Numbered from the stretch's first letter, positions 1 through 8,322 are shown. The stretch: 64,000 nucleotides of DNA from Sphingomonas sp. So64.6b (GCF_014171475.1 NZ_CP048817.1:3720001-3784000), one strand, 5' to 3'. The notes: generated by a model from the sequence alone, not told the origin. Made by a program: numbers and translations.

Positions 1-315
1 GCAGACGCTGGTCACCCAGGTCGCGCCAGCCGCCGCGGAGCGCACCCAGGCCATCGTCGCGTCATCCTCGCTCGCAGCGGTGACACCAAAGCCGCCCGGC
101 ACGCAAAGGATGTCCGGCTGGCTCACGGTCGCGAACGTCGCGGTCGGCAGCAGCGCGAAGCCTGCATCGGTAACCACCGGGTCGAGCGTCCCGGCGACAA
201 GGTCGATCGTCACATTGCCGAGCCGCGACAGCACTTGGGCAGGGCCGGTCAGATCGAGTTGCGTGACGTTTGGGAAGAGCAGAAAGGCGACGCGGATCGG
301 GGACAGTTCGACCAT
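1..315 (-). CDS. DJ-1/PfpI family protein, isonitrile hydratase-like (3' part outside window)
   Basis: The first 105 codons are in view and the frame runs off base 1. The translation begins MVELSPIRVAFLLFPNVTQ and carries LDLTGPAQVLSRL and LCVPGGFGV, the pattern of the DJ-1/PfpI superfamily and closest to isonitrile hydratase (InhA). The last visible codon, bases 1-3, is the Cys of TSVC, which in this family is the nucleophile-elbow cysteine. The ATG at 315 has AAGGAG about 8 nt upstream. Isonitrile hydratase converts isonitriles to N-substituted formamides, but the substrate here is unknown. Because the C-terminal half is missing, an AraC-type regulator with an N-terminal DJ-1 domain cannot be excluded. 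Confidence 0.75.
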   Translation of the reverse strand, partial: MVELSPIRVAFLLFPNVTQLDLTGPAQVLSRLGNVTIDLVAGTLDPVVTDAGFALLPTATFATVSQPDILCVPGGFGVTAASEDDATMAWVRSAAAGATWVTSVC

Positions 316-400
316 GGGAGTCTCTCCTTATGCGGTGAGGTTGCCCAGGCGAGCGGCGTGGATCGGTCCCGCTTCCCCGTGGTGCTCCACGCTTCGCCAG

Positions 401-1879
401 TCACGCGACCGTCGTTGGATTACCCTCGGCTGGTGCGTCCGACAAGGCCGCGGCACGGATCAGGAACCACAGCAAGGGCAGCGCAAGCGCGAGATACAGG
501 CCCAGCCCGAAGGCGCGCTGCCATCCCCACCAGTCGCTCGGCAGGGTGGTGATCCTGAGGGTCAGGAAATGCGTCATTACCGGGTCATAGACCGGAAAGC
601 TGAACCCATGCGGCGCGGCGATCTCCGCTGCGGCGATGGCCAGGTTGATGAACATGCTTAAGGCCATCAGCCCGGCGAACCAGCGCCGCCCGATCCGGCC
701 CGATGCCTGCCAGAGCGACGCGAGGCCGAGCACGAGGAAGCCGAGCGCGGGCACGGAATGGCGTGGCCCGGTCGAATGGCCGCCGTCCCAATAATAATAG
801 GAGGAATTATACAACAGCACGATGATCGTGATGGCCAGCGCGAGCCAGCCAAGATCGCGGGTTTCGGGCTTTCGAATCAGCCGGGACAAGCCGAACGGCG
901 CAAGCAGCAGGATCGGCGCGACGTAGATCAGCCCACGCTCCGGCCCGGCGATGATCTGCGCCAGCACCTCGATATGCGGATAGGTCAGGCCGAACAGGCC
1001 CTGCTCCATCCCCTCGAAGCCGACCACGCCCTGATAACCGACCTTGAACGGCACGCCAAAGGCGATCTCGTTGTAAATCACCATCGGCACCAATGCGACG
1101 AGCCCCGCAGCGGCGGCCAGACCGGCGAGTTTCAGGCGCCCGGACCATGACATGTCGCGCGTGCGCCAGATCGCCCAGACGCCGATCGCGAATCCGGGCA
1201 GGGCGGCGGGCAGCTCAACCACGATCGCCCAGCCAAGCGCGCCGCCGAGCATCAGCGGATAGCGCCAGCGACCAAGCTCGCGTGGTCCGGAGGTGCCGCG
1301 CCACACCGCCCAGGTCGCGATCAGCAACAATGCGCCGACCGGCGCATGTCCAAACAGCGTGGTCGACCAGCCCCAGGCGGGTGTCGCCAGGGCATAAGCC
1401 AACGCCGCGACCAGGCCCGCTTTGACATTGCCGGTGATGCCGGTTGCAAGATCGAACAACAATACCGCCGCGAAGCCGATCAGCACTGCGACTGTCGTGG
1501 CGACCGCCAGGCGCAAACGCAATTTCACGAAAGCTTCGAACCGCGCATCGCCGAAATCGGGTGGATGATTATCCGCCCGGTCACCCGTCAACAGGTCCGC
1601 GACCCATACCGCCGGCATCGCCATCAGCGTCATGCCCGGTGTCTTGTCGGTATAATAGTGACCGCCGAACTGCGCCTTGTCGATCGTCATAGGGTGAAAT
1701 TCATCGATCGTCGCGTCGCCCTGTTCGACCAATGAGATCGCGGCGAACAGCCGAGTCGAATTGTTCGGATTGAACGGCCACGACCCGAACCAGATGCATG
1801 ACAGCCAGACGAGCAGGAACAGCCCGACCGCGATTCCATGCGGCGCCCGCACAATTGACGTCTCTTTCACGCGGATCAA
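401..1879 (-). CDS. Polytopic membrane protein, GT-C/GT39-like glycosyltransferase candidate
   Basis: A 492-residue protein with about ten hydrophobic segments. An early loop holds the acidic motif DEFHPMTID and then YYTDKTPGMTLMAMP, which resembles the first periplasmic loop of GT-C (PMT/ArnT-like) glycosyltransferases that use polyprenyl-phosphate sugars. Assignment rests on topology and this loop only. The start is TTG at 1879, which overlaps the TGA of the upstream DUF2306 gene by 4 nt (TTGA), so the two genes are probably translationally coupled. A GTG six bases further in would also be possible. The substrate is unknown. Confidence 0.6.
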   Translation of the reverse strand: MIRVKETSIVRAPHGIAVGLFLLVWLSCIWFGSWPFNPNNSTRLFAAISLVEQGDATIDEFHPMTIDKAQFGGHYYTDKTPGMTLMAMPAVWVADLLTGDRADNHPPDFGDARFEAFVKLRLRLAVATTVAVLIGFAAVLLFDLATGITGNVKAGLVAALAYALATPAWGWSTTLFGHAPVGALLLIATWAVWRGTSGPRELGRWRYPLMLGGALGWAIVVELPAALPGFAIGVWAIWRTRDMSWSGRLKLAGLAAAAGLVALVPMVIYNEIAFGVPFKVGYQGVVGFEGMEQGLFGLTYPHIEVLAQIIAGPERGLIYVAPILLLAPFGLSRLIRKPETRDLGWLALAITIIVLLYNSSYYYWDGGHSTGPRHSVPALGFLVLGLASLWQASGRIGRRWFAGLMALSMFINLAIAAAEIAAPHGFSFPVYDPVMTHFLTLRITTLPSDWWGWQRAFGLGLYLALALPLLWFLIRAAALSDAPAEGNPTTVA

Positions 1880-2391
1880 CCGAACAGCCAGGTGCCGAGC
1901 AGCCGCCCGAACGGCAATGTGAAGAACCCGGCGATGATCAGCGCGCCGAGCACCATACCGCGCACCGCCCTCCGGTGACGCACGAGATTATGCGTGCGCG
2001 CACTCCACCAGATGATCGGCACCTGGATCAGCGTCCAGGCCGACAACACATGGATGATGCTGAAGCCGCCGGGATTGGTGAGGCGGATGTCGAGCGAAAT
2101 CAGCGCGGTGAGGATCATCGCCGCCACCCAAAGCGTGCCCAGCATGCGGTGCGGCCGGTCACCGCGTCGCCGCAGCAACATGACCGGGGTCAGCGCCAGC
2201 GCGGTCAGGACGGTCGCGAGATGGGCCCAGACTTGCCAAGGCAACAGGCCCCATTGCGCATGCCCTTTGGCCAGCGCGACAAGCACGACCAGCAGCAGCG
2301 CGATGGCGGCAAAGGCCAGGACTCGCTCGAAAATATCGGGCGCGAGCGATTTCGGCCGGGGCGTCGGATTGGTATCAGCGAGCGTTGCCAT
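1876..2391 (-). CDS. DUF2306-like integral membrane protein
   Basis: A 171-residue protein with about five membrane segments. Its layout is a cytoplasmic N-terminus, then hydrophobic blocks around residues 22-42, 54-72, 85-103, 112-130 and 143-165. HRMLGTLWV and the Arg-rich turn RHRRAVRGM are typical of the DUF2306 family, small haem-protein-like membrane domains of unknown function. Its stop codon lies inside the start of the downstream membrane protein, so both are likely co-expressed. No biochemical role can be read from the sequence. Confidence 0.6.
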   Translation of the reverse strand: MATLADTNPTPRPKSLAPDIFERVLAFAAIALLLVVLVALAKGHAQWGLLPWQVWAHLATVLTALALTPVMLLRRRGDRPHRMLGTLWVAAMILTALISLDIRLTNPGGFSIIHVLSAWTLIQVPIIWWSARTHNLVRHRRAVRGMVLGALIIAGFFTLPFGRLLGTWLFG

Positions 2392-2468
2392 TGTTTCCCC
2401 GCGGCCAGCGACCGATGCGGCCGTCCGAAACCGTCTCTAGCGCGCGGGCAACGCGGTGCAACCGCTTA

Positions 2469-2882
2469 TCAGGGCAGCGATTCCTGGACCTGCTGATCGG
2501 CCTTCTTCTTGGCCTTGTTTTCGCTTCGCGTGCGATTGGCCTGCTGCACGAAACAGCCGCTCGCGCCGCCCGGTCCGACCGTAGTGCAGCTGCCGATACC
2601 GGCCGCGCCCGCCTGATCGGTCGATTGGGCACGGACCGCCCAGCTTTCATTCTCCGGCGTGATTTCGAGCTCGCGCAGTTCCTTGGGAATGCGAAACTGC
2701 TCTTGCGCGCTGCGCCGTTCGCACACGACGATCTCGTTGCCGTTTGGATCGGTCGGGCATTTTTGCGTGCCATAGATCACCAGCACGCCATTTTGTGGCG
2801 CGTTCTGGGCGAAGGCCGGGGCAGCGGCACCGCCGGCGGCGAGTATTGTTGCGGCGAATGCCGCACGGAGTATGAATTTCAT
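2469..2882 (-). CDS. Small secreted protein of unknown function
   Basis: A 137-residue protein starting MKFILRAAFAATILAAGG with a signal peptide ending at AFA-Q. The mature part has four Cys residues (KCPTDPNG, VVCERR, GSCTTVG, GCFVQQ) and a basic C-terminus rich in Lys and Gln. The ATG at 2882 is preferred over an in-frame codon 27 nt upstream because AGGAG sits 8-9 nt before it. The motif CPTD.NG.EIVVC recurs in sphingomonad periplasmic proteins, as far as I recall, but I know no function for it. Confidence 0.65.
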   Translation of the reverse strand: MKFILRAAFAATILAAGGAAAPAFAQNAPQNGVLVIYGTQKCPTDPNGNEIVVCERRSAQEQFRIPKELRELEITPENESWAVRAQSTDQAGAAGIGSCTTVGPGGASGCFVQQANRTRSENKAKKKADQQVQESLP

Positions 2883-2943
2883 AAACCTTGCTCCTGTCCG
2901 ACTAAACAACGCTTCAGCGCCGCTCGCGTCTCCATGAATTCGA

Positions 2944-3480
2944 TCATATCCGCTTCGCCGTTGCGATCGCGACGCGGCAACCCAGGCGAATCACCGCACT
3001 GAGCAACGGATAAGCGATCGCCGTCTCCGCGCCTGCGGCGAGCGCTGCTTTCTTATGTTCGACCTCTTCGGCCTGGAAATCCAGTACCGCGGCAGAGAGT
3101 TCGGGGTCGCTGTCGCCCAGTTCGACCAGCTGATCGGCATAATGCTTGTCGATCTCGGTCTCCACCGCGACGGTACAGGCCATCGCCGCCGCCGGTCCGA
3201 TCGCGGCCGTTACCGCACCGAGCGCGAATCCGGCGACATTCCAGAACGGCTGCAACAAGGTCGGGCGCACGCCGCGCTCGGCGATCATCGCATCGAAAAA
3301 GGCGCGGTGGCGCTCTTCCTGGTTGGCCATGCCGGCGATCGCACGCGCGACCGGGGTGCGGTCGCCCATCACCGCCAGCTGCCCGGCATAGATTCGCGTC
3401 GCGCCATATTCGCCAGCCTGATCCACCCGGATCATGCTGTGCGTCGCACGCTTCGCGTCACCGGGTTTCCAGCCGCTCAT
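2944..3480 (-). CDS. coq7: Demethoxyubiquinone hydroxylase, COQ7/CAT5 family
   Basis: A 178-residue di-iron monooxygenase that hydroxylates 2-octaprenyl-3-methyl-6-methoxy-benzoquinol late in ubiquinone biosynthesis at the inner membrane. The carboxylate and His ligands are visible: the Glu of QAGEYGATRIY, the ExxH of EERHRAFF, a second pair of Glu in VAVETEIDKHY, and ExxH in EEVEHKKAA. Length is normal for bacterial members. The frame is open far upstream, but ATG at 3480 overlaps the TGA of the dsbB-like gene as ATGA and begins a sequence matching the family N-terminus. It is the last gene of a ctpA-dsbB-coq7 run. Confidence 0.93.
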   Translation of the reverse strand: MSGWKPGDAKRATHSMIRVDQAGEYGATRIYAGQLAVMGDRTPVARAIAGMANQEERHRAFFDAMIAERGVRPTLLQPFWNVAGFALGAVTAAIGPAAAMACTVAVETEIDKHYADQLVELGDSDPELSAAVLDFQAEEVEHKKAALAAGAETAIAYPLLSAVIRLGCRVAIATAKRI

Positions 3481-3965
3481 CTGCGTCGACCTTGTACCAT
3501 CAACCACAAGATGGTGGCAGCACCGCCCAGCGAAAAGATCGCATTGAACCCGGCAAGAGAAATACCGAACAGGCTCCACTGCGCGACGTCGCAGCGGATC
3601 AGCGGCGCGCCCATGATGCGCGCCAGCATCTCCTCCGGTGTACCGCCCGATTGGGTGATGGTCGATGCGCAGGCGGTGATCCCCTGCCACCAATGATATT
3701 CGACCCCGGCGTGAAACACGCCGATCGCGCCGCTCGTAGCGATGGCCAGCGCGGCAAGCACCACCAACGGGCGCCGCGCGGTCGGCGGCACGAAGAAAGC
3801 GAAACCGGCGAGAGCAATCGCGGTATAATGCGGCCAGCGCTGCCAATGGCACATCTCGCACGGATATAGCCCACCCCAATATTGCGAGAGCAGCGCGCCC
3901 GCCATCAGCGCCGCGGGCAGGAAAAAGGCGAGCTCGTGCGCCAGCTGGAAACGCGTGCGCGCCAT
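3477..3965 (-). CDS. DsbB-family disulfide bond formation protein
   Basis: A 162-residue four-helix membrane protein. YPCEMCHWQRWPHY near residue 35 supplies the CxxC that reacts with quinone, and a later periplasmic loop carries Cys residues in ITACAS and IRCDVAQ. This fits DsbB/DsbI proteins that reoxidise a DsbA-type oxidase with ubiquinone. The gene starts at ATG 3965 within TAATG, sharing one base with the ctpA stop, and ends within the coq7 start. Coupling to a quinone biosynthesis gene fits its quinone dependence, though that link is inference. Confidence 0.88.
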   Translation of the reverse strand: MARTRFQLAHELAFFLPAALMAGALLSQYWGGLYPCEMCHWQRWPHYTAIALAGFAFFVPPTARRPLVVLAALAIATSGAIGVFHAGVEYHWWQGITACASTITQSGGTPEEMLARIMGAPLIRCDVAQWSLFGISLAGFNAIFSLGGAATILWLMVQGRRR

Positions 3966-5284
3966 TATTTGCCCGATGCCATCTTCGGCGCGGCGCCGAG
4001 CCGGGCGATCGTCTTCAGCGCATAATCGAGCTGGAAGTCGGTAACCCCCTTGGCCTTGAGCTGGTCGGGCGTCGCGCTGTAGCGCGGATCGTCCTTGGTA
4101 TCCTCTTCGAGTACAGCGTTATCCGCCTTGACCTCATTGATCAGGTGGCGGCGTAGATCGGCCTCGCGGAACACCGGACGCGTCTTGAAATCGGGGTCGG
4201 AGATCTGCGGCACCTTGATGTCGGGCTCGATCCCGCCTTCCTGCACCGACCGTCCCGACGGGGTGTAATAGCGCGAGGTGGTCAGGCGCAGCGCCGAATT
4301 GTTGCCCAGGTCGAGCACGGTCTGCACCGACCCCTTGCCGAACGAGCGTTCGCCCATGATCAGCGCGCGGTGATGATCCTGCAGTGCGCCGGCGACGATC
4401 TCGGATGCGGAGGCCGATCCTGAATTGACCAGCACGATCACCGGCAGGCCGCGCGACGGGTCGCCGTTCTTGGCATAGAAACGCTCGATATCGCCCTTTT
4501 CGCGGCCGCGTTCGGAGACGATTTCACCATAATTGAGGAAATTGTCGGCGACGTTGATCGCTTCGTCGCGCAGGCCCCCGCCATTGTCGCGCAGATCGAC
4601 GATATAACCGAGCGGCGCATGGCCGAGCGACTTTTCGATCCCCACCATGCCCGCCTTCACCGCCGCGCCGGTGTTTTCGGAGAAGGTGTTGATGTTGAGG
4701 ATGCCAATGCCGTTCTTGACTTCCCACTTGACCGGCTTCTGCACGATTTTCTCGCGCACCAAAGTCACTTCGATCGGCTTGTCGCGGCCCGGACGGACCA
4801 GCGTCAGCGCGATCTTGCTGCCCGGCGTGCCGCGCATCTGGGTGATCGCCTCGTCGAGGCTCAGGCCGTAAATGAGCTTGCCGTCGATATGGGTGATGTA
4901 ATCGCCCGACTTGATGCCGGCGCGGAAGCCCGGCGTGTCCTCCTGCGGTGCGATGACCTTGACCGCGCCGTCCTCCGACGTGACGGTCAGGCCGAGCCCG
5001 CCATAGCTGCCCATCGTCTGGATGCGCAGATTGTCGTAATCGAGCCCGGTCTCGAACGCGCTGTGCGGGTCGAGTGCCGCCAGCATGCCGTCGATCGCGC
5101 CCTTGATCAGCGTCTTGTCATCGACCTTGTCGACATACGCGCCCTTCACCCGGTTGAACACGTCCATGAACTGGTCGATTTCACGATAAGCGTCGGTATC
5201 GACCTGCGCCATCGCGGCGGTCGCGGTGGGAACGAGCGCGAGGATCGCGGCGATCGCGGTGGCCTGGATAAAGGGACGAGCCAT
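3965..5284 (-). CDS. ctpA: C-terminal processing protease, S41 family
   Basis: A 439-residue periplasmic serine protease. A signal peptide is followed by a PDZ domain (about residues 95-170, with GLGLTV and GIKSGDYITHIDG) and the S41 core. The catalytic dyad is Ser292 in NSGSASASEI and Lys317 in SFGKGSV, with the conserved Glu295. CtpA enzymes trim C-termini of periplasmic substrates and in several Gram-negatives degrade peptidoglycan hydrolases. The EnvC-like gene lies directly upstream in the same direction (142 bp gap), which fits a cell-envelope remodelling role. The downstream dsbB-like gene overlaps by one base. Confidence 0.93.
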   Translation of the reverse strand: MARPFIQATAIAAILALVPTATAAMAQVDTDAYREIDQFMDVFNRVKGAYVDKVDDKTLIKGAIDGMLAALDPHSAFETGLDYDNLRIQTMGSYGGLGLTVTSEDGAVKVIAPQEDTPGFRAGIKSGDYITHIDGKLIYGLSLDEAITQMRGTPGSKIALTLVRPGRDKPIEVTLVREKIVQKPVKWEVKNGIGILNINTFSENTGAAVKAGMVGIEKSLGHAPLGYIVDLRDNGGGLRDEAINVADNFLNYGEIVSERGREKGDIERFYAKNGDPSRGLPVIVLVNSGSASASEIVAGALQDHHRALIMGERSFGKGSVQTVLDLGNNSALRLTTSRYYTPSGRSVQEGGIEPDIKVPQISDPDFKTRPVFREADLRRHLINEVKADNAVLEEDTKDDPRYSATPDQLKAKGVTDFQLDYALKTIARLGAAPKMASGK

Positions 5285-5426
5285 GGAATTCCATTTCGGG
5301 AAGAGCGTGTTGCCGCGACTCTAGCGGCTAATTCGGCGTGATCAAAGCGGCCTGAGGATGAACAGGGACTGAGTGCTCATCCGGAAATTTCGCGAACGAG
5401 CGGATTTTTACAACAAACCTCCGCAA

Positions 5427-6626
5427 TCAGCCAATCAATGGGGTCATATCAACGGCTCGCCCCTTGCGGCGCAGCTCGACTGTAACACGCGCATCGTCGT
5501 CCTTTGTAGCACGGCCGATCGGCGCGCCCTGGCCGACGCTCTCGCCGACTCGTACCGAGGCCGCCCCCAGGCCCGAGACGAGCGAGGTCCAGCCGCCACC
5601 ATGGTCGATGATGACGATCGTGCCATAACCGCGAAAAGCACCGGCATAAGCGATCCGCCCGGCGGCCGGCGCGACCACCGCAGCTTCGGCGGCCGAGGCG
5701 ATGGTCAGGCCGCGTGAGCGCACCCCGGCATCGGAGAGTTCGCCCAGCCCGACAACCACCTTGCCGACCACCGGCAGGCGATAGGGCGGCGACCCGTGCG
5801 GCCATGACACGCTGTCGAACGGCGAAGCGACTTCACCAGGTCGCGGCGGGCGCGGCAAGGGGCCGGGCAGCGACTCGAGGCTTTCGCGCACCACCGCCTG
5901 ATTGCCGAGCTGATCCATCAGATCGACGATATCCCGCGCTCGCTCGCCCATGGCGATGGCACGGTCGGACTCGAACAGCGCATCACGCCCGAGCGAGCGC
6001 GAGCGCAACCGGTGTTCAGCTTCGAGCCGGGTCAGGGCAAGACGTTGCGCCTCGAGCCGGGTGCGGCTGTCGGCCAAGGTCCGAGTGGCAAGCGCGGCAT
6101 CCGCCTGCAGAGCGCGTGTCCGTGCGAGATCGGCTCGGACATTGGCGGTACGGGCATGGATCACGGGCAAGCTGCTCGCCAGCACCGCGCGGACATGGAC
6201 GATGTCGTTGACCGATCCCGGCTGGACCACGCTGATCAGCACCGGACGGCGCGCCAGCGACTGGAGCGCGGCGACCAGCCGGACGATCGGCCCCTGACGC
6301 TCCGCGAGCCGCGCGCGTTGCTCGCCGAGCTGACGGCGGATGATCTCGATTCGTGCCTGGCCGGCGGCGATGTCGGCCTCCGCCTGCTGGATACGCGCGG
6401 CGACCGCAGCTTCCTGTGCACGCGCCTGGCGCGCCTGGTCACGTTCGCGTCCGGCCTGCGCCTCGAGCCGCCGCGAGCGTTGCGCGGCGGCCTCGGATTG
6501 CGCCTTGGCCTCGGCGAGCCGTTGCTGCTGGTCCTGTGCGGGAAGCGATGGCGCGCCCAGGCCGATCGCAGCGACCCCCGCCACGACCAAGCCCGCCACT
6601 TTGATGCCGCCCCGCATGCCGCTCAT
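5427..6626 (-). CDS. EnvC-like murein hydrolase activator, degenerate LytM (M23) protein
   Basis: A 399-residue protein: signal peptide ending near LPAQ, a long Gln/Ala/Arg-rich coiled coil (about residues 25-230) and a C-terminal LytM domain. The M23 zinc ligands are mostly lost. RGLTIAS stands where active enzymes have HxGxD, and VTVELR replaces the HxH strand, with only the H of IIDHGGGW left. That is the signature of EnvC-type activators of amidases rather than of endopeptidases. The ATG at 6626 overlaps the rlmH stop as ATGA, which decides the start. The next gene is ctpA. Confidence 0.85.
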   Translation of the reverse strand: MSGMRGGIKVAGLVVAGVAAIGLGAPSLPAQDQQQRLAEAKAQSEAAAQRSRRLEAQAGRERDQARQARAQEAAVAARIQQAEADIAAGQARIEIIRRQLGEQRARLAERQGPIVRLVAALQSLARRPVLISVVQPGSVNDIVHVRAVLASSLPVIHARTANVRADLARTRALQADAALATRTLADSRTRLEAQRLALTRLEAEHRLRSRSLGRDALFESDRAIAMGERARDIVDLMDQLGNQAVVRESLESLPGPLPRPPRPGEVASPFDSVSWPHGSPPYRLPVVGKVVVGLGELSDAGVRSRGLTIASAAEAAVVAPAAGRIAYAGAFRGYGTIVIIDHGGGWTSLVSGLGAASVRVGESVGQGAPIGRATKDDDARVTVELRRKGRAVDMTPLIG

Positions 6627-7045
6627 CCTTCGCGGTGATACGGATGATTGGCAAGGATGCTCGCCGCGCGCCACAATTGCTCGGCAAGCATTGCGCGGGC
6701 GAGCATATGCGGCCAGGTCGCGCGGCCGAACGACAGCAGCAGATCAGCGCCCGCGCGATCGGTATCGTCGAACCCATCCGCTGCGCCGATCATGAAACGC
6801 GTTTCCCGGACGCCGTCATCGCGCCAGCGGCCGAGTTTCTCGGCGAAAACGCGCGATGGCAGTACATCACCGGTTTCATCAAGCATGACGATGCGCGTCT
6901 GCGGCTCGACCACCGGGATCTTGCCGCCGGTATCGGGAAGTTCAGTGACTTTGGTCGGCCAGGACAGCCGCTTCAGATAACGCGCGACCAGTTCCGCCTC
7001 GGGGCTCTGCCCGATGCGACCGCGCGCGACGATGTGGAGCAGCAA
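6623..7045 (-). CDS. rlmH: 23S rRNA (pseudouridine1915-N3)-methyltransferase
   Basis: A 140-residue SPOUT methyltransferase that methylates pseudouridine 1915 in helix 69 of 23S rRNA on assembled 70S ribosomes. The C-terminal knot is plain: LLSFGRATWPHMLARAML then AEQLWRA and the terminal NHPYHREG. The start appears to be TTG at 7045, because the translation LLHIVARGRIG aligns with the family N-terminus and no ATG is nearby. Upstream lies a 240-bp highly structured repeat that separates it from rsfS. Its stop overlaps the start of the EnvC-like gene. Confidence 0.93.
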   Translation of the reverse strand: MLLHIVARGRIGQSPEAELVARYLKRLSWPTKVTELPDTGGKIPVVEPQTRIVMLDETGDVLPSRVFAEKLGRWRDDGVRETRFMIGAADGFDDTDRAGADLLLSFGRATWPHMLARAMLAEQLWRAASILANHPYHREG

Positions 7046-7062
7046 GGCCTAAAGTCCGTTTG

Positions 7063-7279
7063 GAAATGCGCTGAAGGCGCATTTCAGCGGTTCCGGCCAG
7101 TGTTGGGATGCCATCAGGTGCAGGATGCCCCCGGCATCCTGCAGATCATGCCGGGGGCATGATCGACCTGAGGGCAGAACAACACTCCCCCTTCCGGCCA
7201 CCCGCAGCGTATCCTGAATGGGTGGCCGGGAGGGGGAGCGGGCCGGAACCGCTCCAAAATTCGGTCTTTCACGAATTTT
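7063..7279. repeat. Composite palindromic repeat, three-hairpin element with a nested cloverleaf insert (copy 1)
   Basis: This fills the rsfS-rlmH gap. The left hairpin is GAAATGCGC (7063-7071) with GCGCATTTC (7077-7085). The middle closing arms are GCGGTTCCGGCC (7087-7098) and GGCCGGAACCGC (7241-7252). The inner arms are CCGGCCACCC (7194-7203) and GGGTGGCCGG (7220-7229). The right hairpin is AAAATTCG (7256-7263) with CGAATTTT (7272-7279). A second copy of the same plan lies at 61809-61942. Bases 7099-7186 are extra relative to that copy and fold on their own. The element is not coding. Confidence 0.8.
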
Positions 7280-7288
7280 CAAGCACTC

Positions 7289-7696
7289 TCAGTCTTCGGC
7301 GTCGGCCACCGGTGCGTCCGGCACGGGCGGCGCGTCGCCGAATGCCCACATCCGCTCGAGATTGTAGAAGCTGCGGACCTCGGGGCGGAACAGATGGACG
7401 ATCACGTCGCCGGCATCGATCAGCACCCAGTCGGCGGTCGGCAGCCCTTCGATCCGCGTCTGGCGGCCAAGCTCGCCCTTGATCTTCTCGGCCAGCTTCG
7501 CAGCCATCGACGCGACTTGGCGCGTCGACCGGCCGCTCGCGATCACCATATGATCGGCGATCGACGATTTGCCGGCCAGCGGGATGGAGATCGTGTCGAC
7601 CGCCTGATCATCGTCGAGCGACGCCAGGACCAGCTTGTGCAGCGCCTCGACCTCTTCCGGGTCGGTCGCGCGAATGACGGGTGAAGTTGAAGCCAA
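7289..7696 (-). CDS. rsfS: Ribosomal silencing factor RsfS
   Basis: A 135-residue protein of the RsfS/Iojap family. It binds uL14 on the 50S subunit and blocks joining with 30S when nutrients fall. Diagnostic stretches are ADHMVIASGRSTRQV, the basic-aromatic segment DWVLIDAGDVIVHLF and the C-terminal FYNLERMW. The start is probably TTG at 7696, with AGGA about 9 nt upstream and no ATG available at the right place. It follows nadD by only 8 nt, the normal nadD-rsfS-rlmH order, and is separated from rlmH by a structured repeat. Confidence 0.93.
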   Translation of the reverse strand: MASTSPVIRATDPEEVEALHKLVLASLDDDQAVDTISIPLAGKSSIADHMVIASGRSTRQVASMAAKLAEKIKGELGRQTRIEGLPTADWVLIDAGDVIVHLFRPEVRSFYNLERMWAFGDAPPVPDAPVADAED

Positions 7697-7704
7697 AACG
7701 ATTC

Positions 7705-8322
7705 CTATGTTGAGCGTGTTAATCCGGATTGCGGCAAGAAACGCCGTTGCCAGGCGGGATCGGCCTTGCGCAGCCCGGTCGCCGAGGTGGGGTCAGGGCG
7801 GAATCGCAACAGCACGAGTGCCGGCATTCTCCACGTCGTCCAGCTCTTTGCCTGGTATGCGGGCCGGATGAAGCGCCGCAACCAACCCATCGCGGGAGCC
7901 GCGCGAGCAGCCCGGTCATACCCCGGACGCGCGATCACCGCAATCGGAACCTCGCGGGCGATCCCGCGCCAGTTGCGCCACTGGTCGAACTGGGCAAGAT
8001 TGTCCCCGCCCATCAGCCAGATGAAGCGTTTCTTCGGATAGAGCCGGACCAGCTTTTCGAGCGTATCGGCGGTGTAGCGCGTGCCGAGCCGCGTCTCGAT
8101 ATCGCTGACCCGGATCGGCGCATGCCGCGCCATCGCCCGTGCCGAGGCAAGCCGCACGGCCTGCGGCGCCATATCGCGCGCCTTATCCTTGAGCGGATTG
8201 CCTGGCGACACCAACCACCACACTTCATCGAGATCGAGCGCACGAATCGCGGCAAGGCTGATCGCGCGGTGGCCGCGATGAGCCGGATTGAACGAGCCGC
8301 CAAGCAGGCCGATACGGGTCAT
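7705..8322 (-). CDS. nadD: Nicotinate-nucleotide adenylyltransferase
   Basis: A 205-residue nucleotidyltransferase that makes deamido-NAD from nicotinate mononucleotide and ATP. The N-terminal GLLGGSFNPAHRGH holds the HxGH-type nucleotide motif. MGGDNLAQFDQWRNW is the mononucleotide site. The C-terminal TSATGLR stands for the usual SST-x-R motif, slightly diverged. The ATG at 8322 overlaps the upstream stop as ATGA and is preferred over a more distant in-frame start. The neighbours rsfS and rlmH give the common NAD/ribosome cluster. Confidence 0.93.
   Translation of the reverse strand: MTRIGLLGGSFNPAHRGHRAISLAAIRALDLDEVWWLVSPGNPLKDKARDMAPQAVRLASARAMARHAPIRVSDIETRLGTRYTADTLEKLVRLYPKKRFIWLMGGDNLAQFDQWRNWRGIAREVPIAVIARPGYDRAARAAPAMGWLRRFIRPAYQAKSWTTWRMPALVLLRFRPDPTSATGLRKADPAWQRRFLPQSGLTRST

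Noticed and set aside
7049..7282. 77-codon minus-strand open frame between rsfS and rlmH
   Set aside because: It lies wholly inside the palindromic repeat, so the frame is a by-product of the structure.
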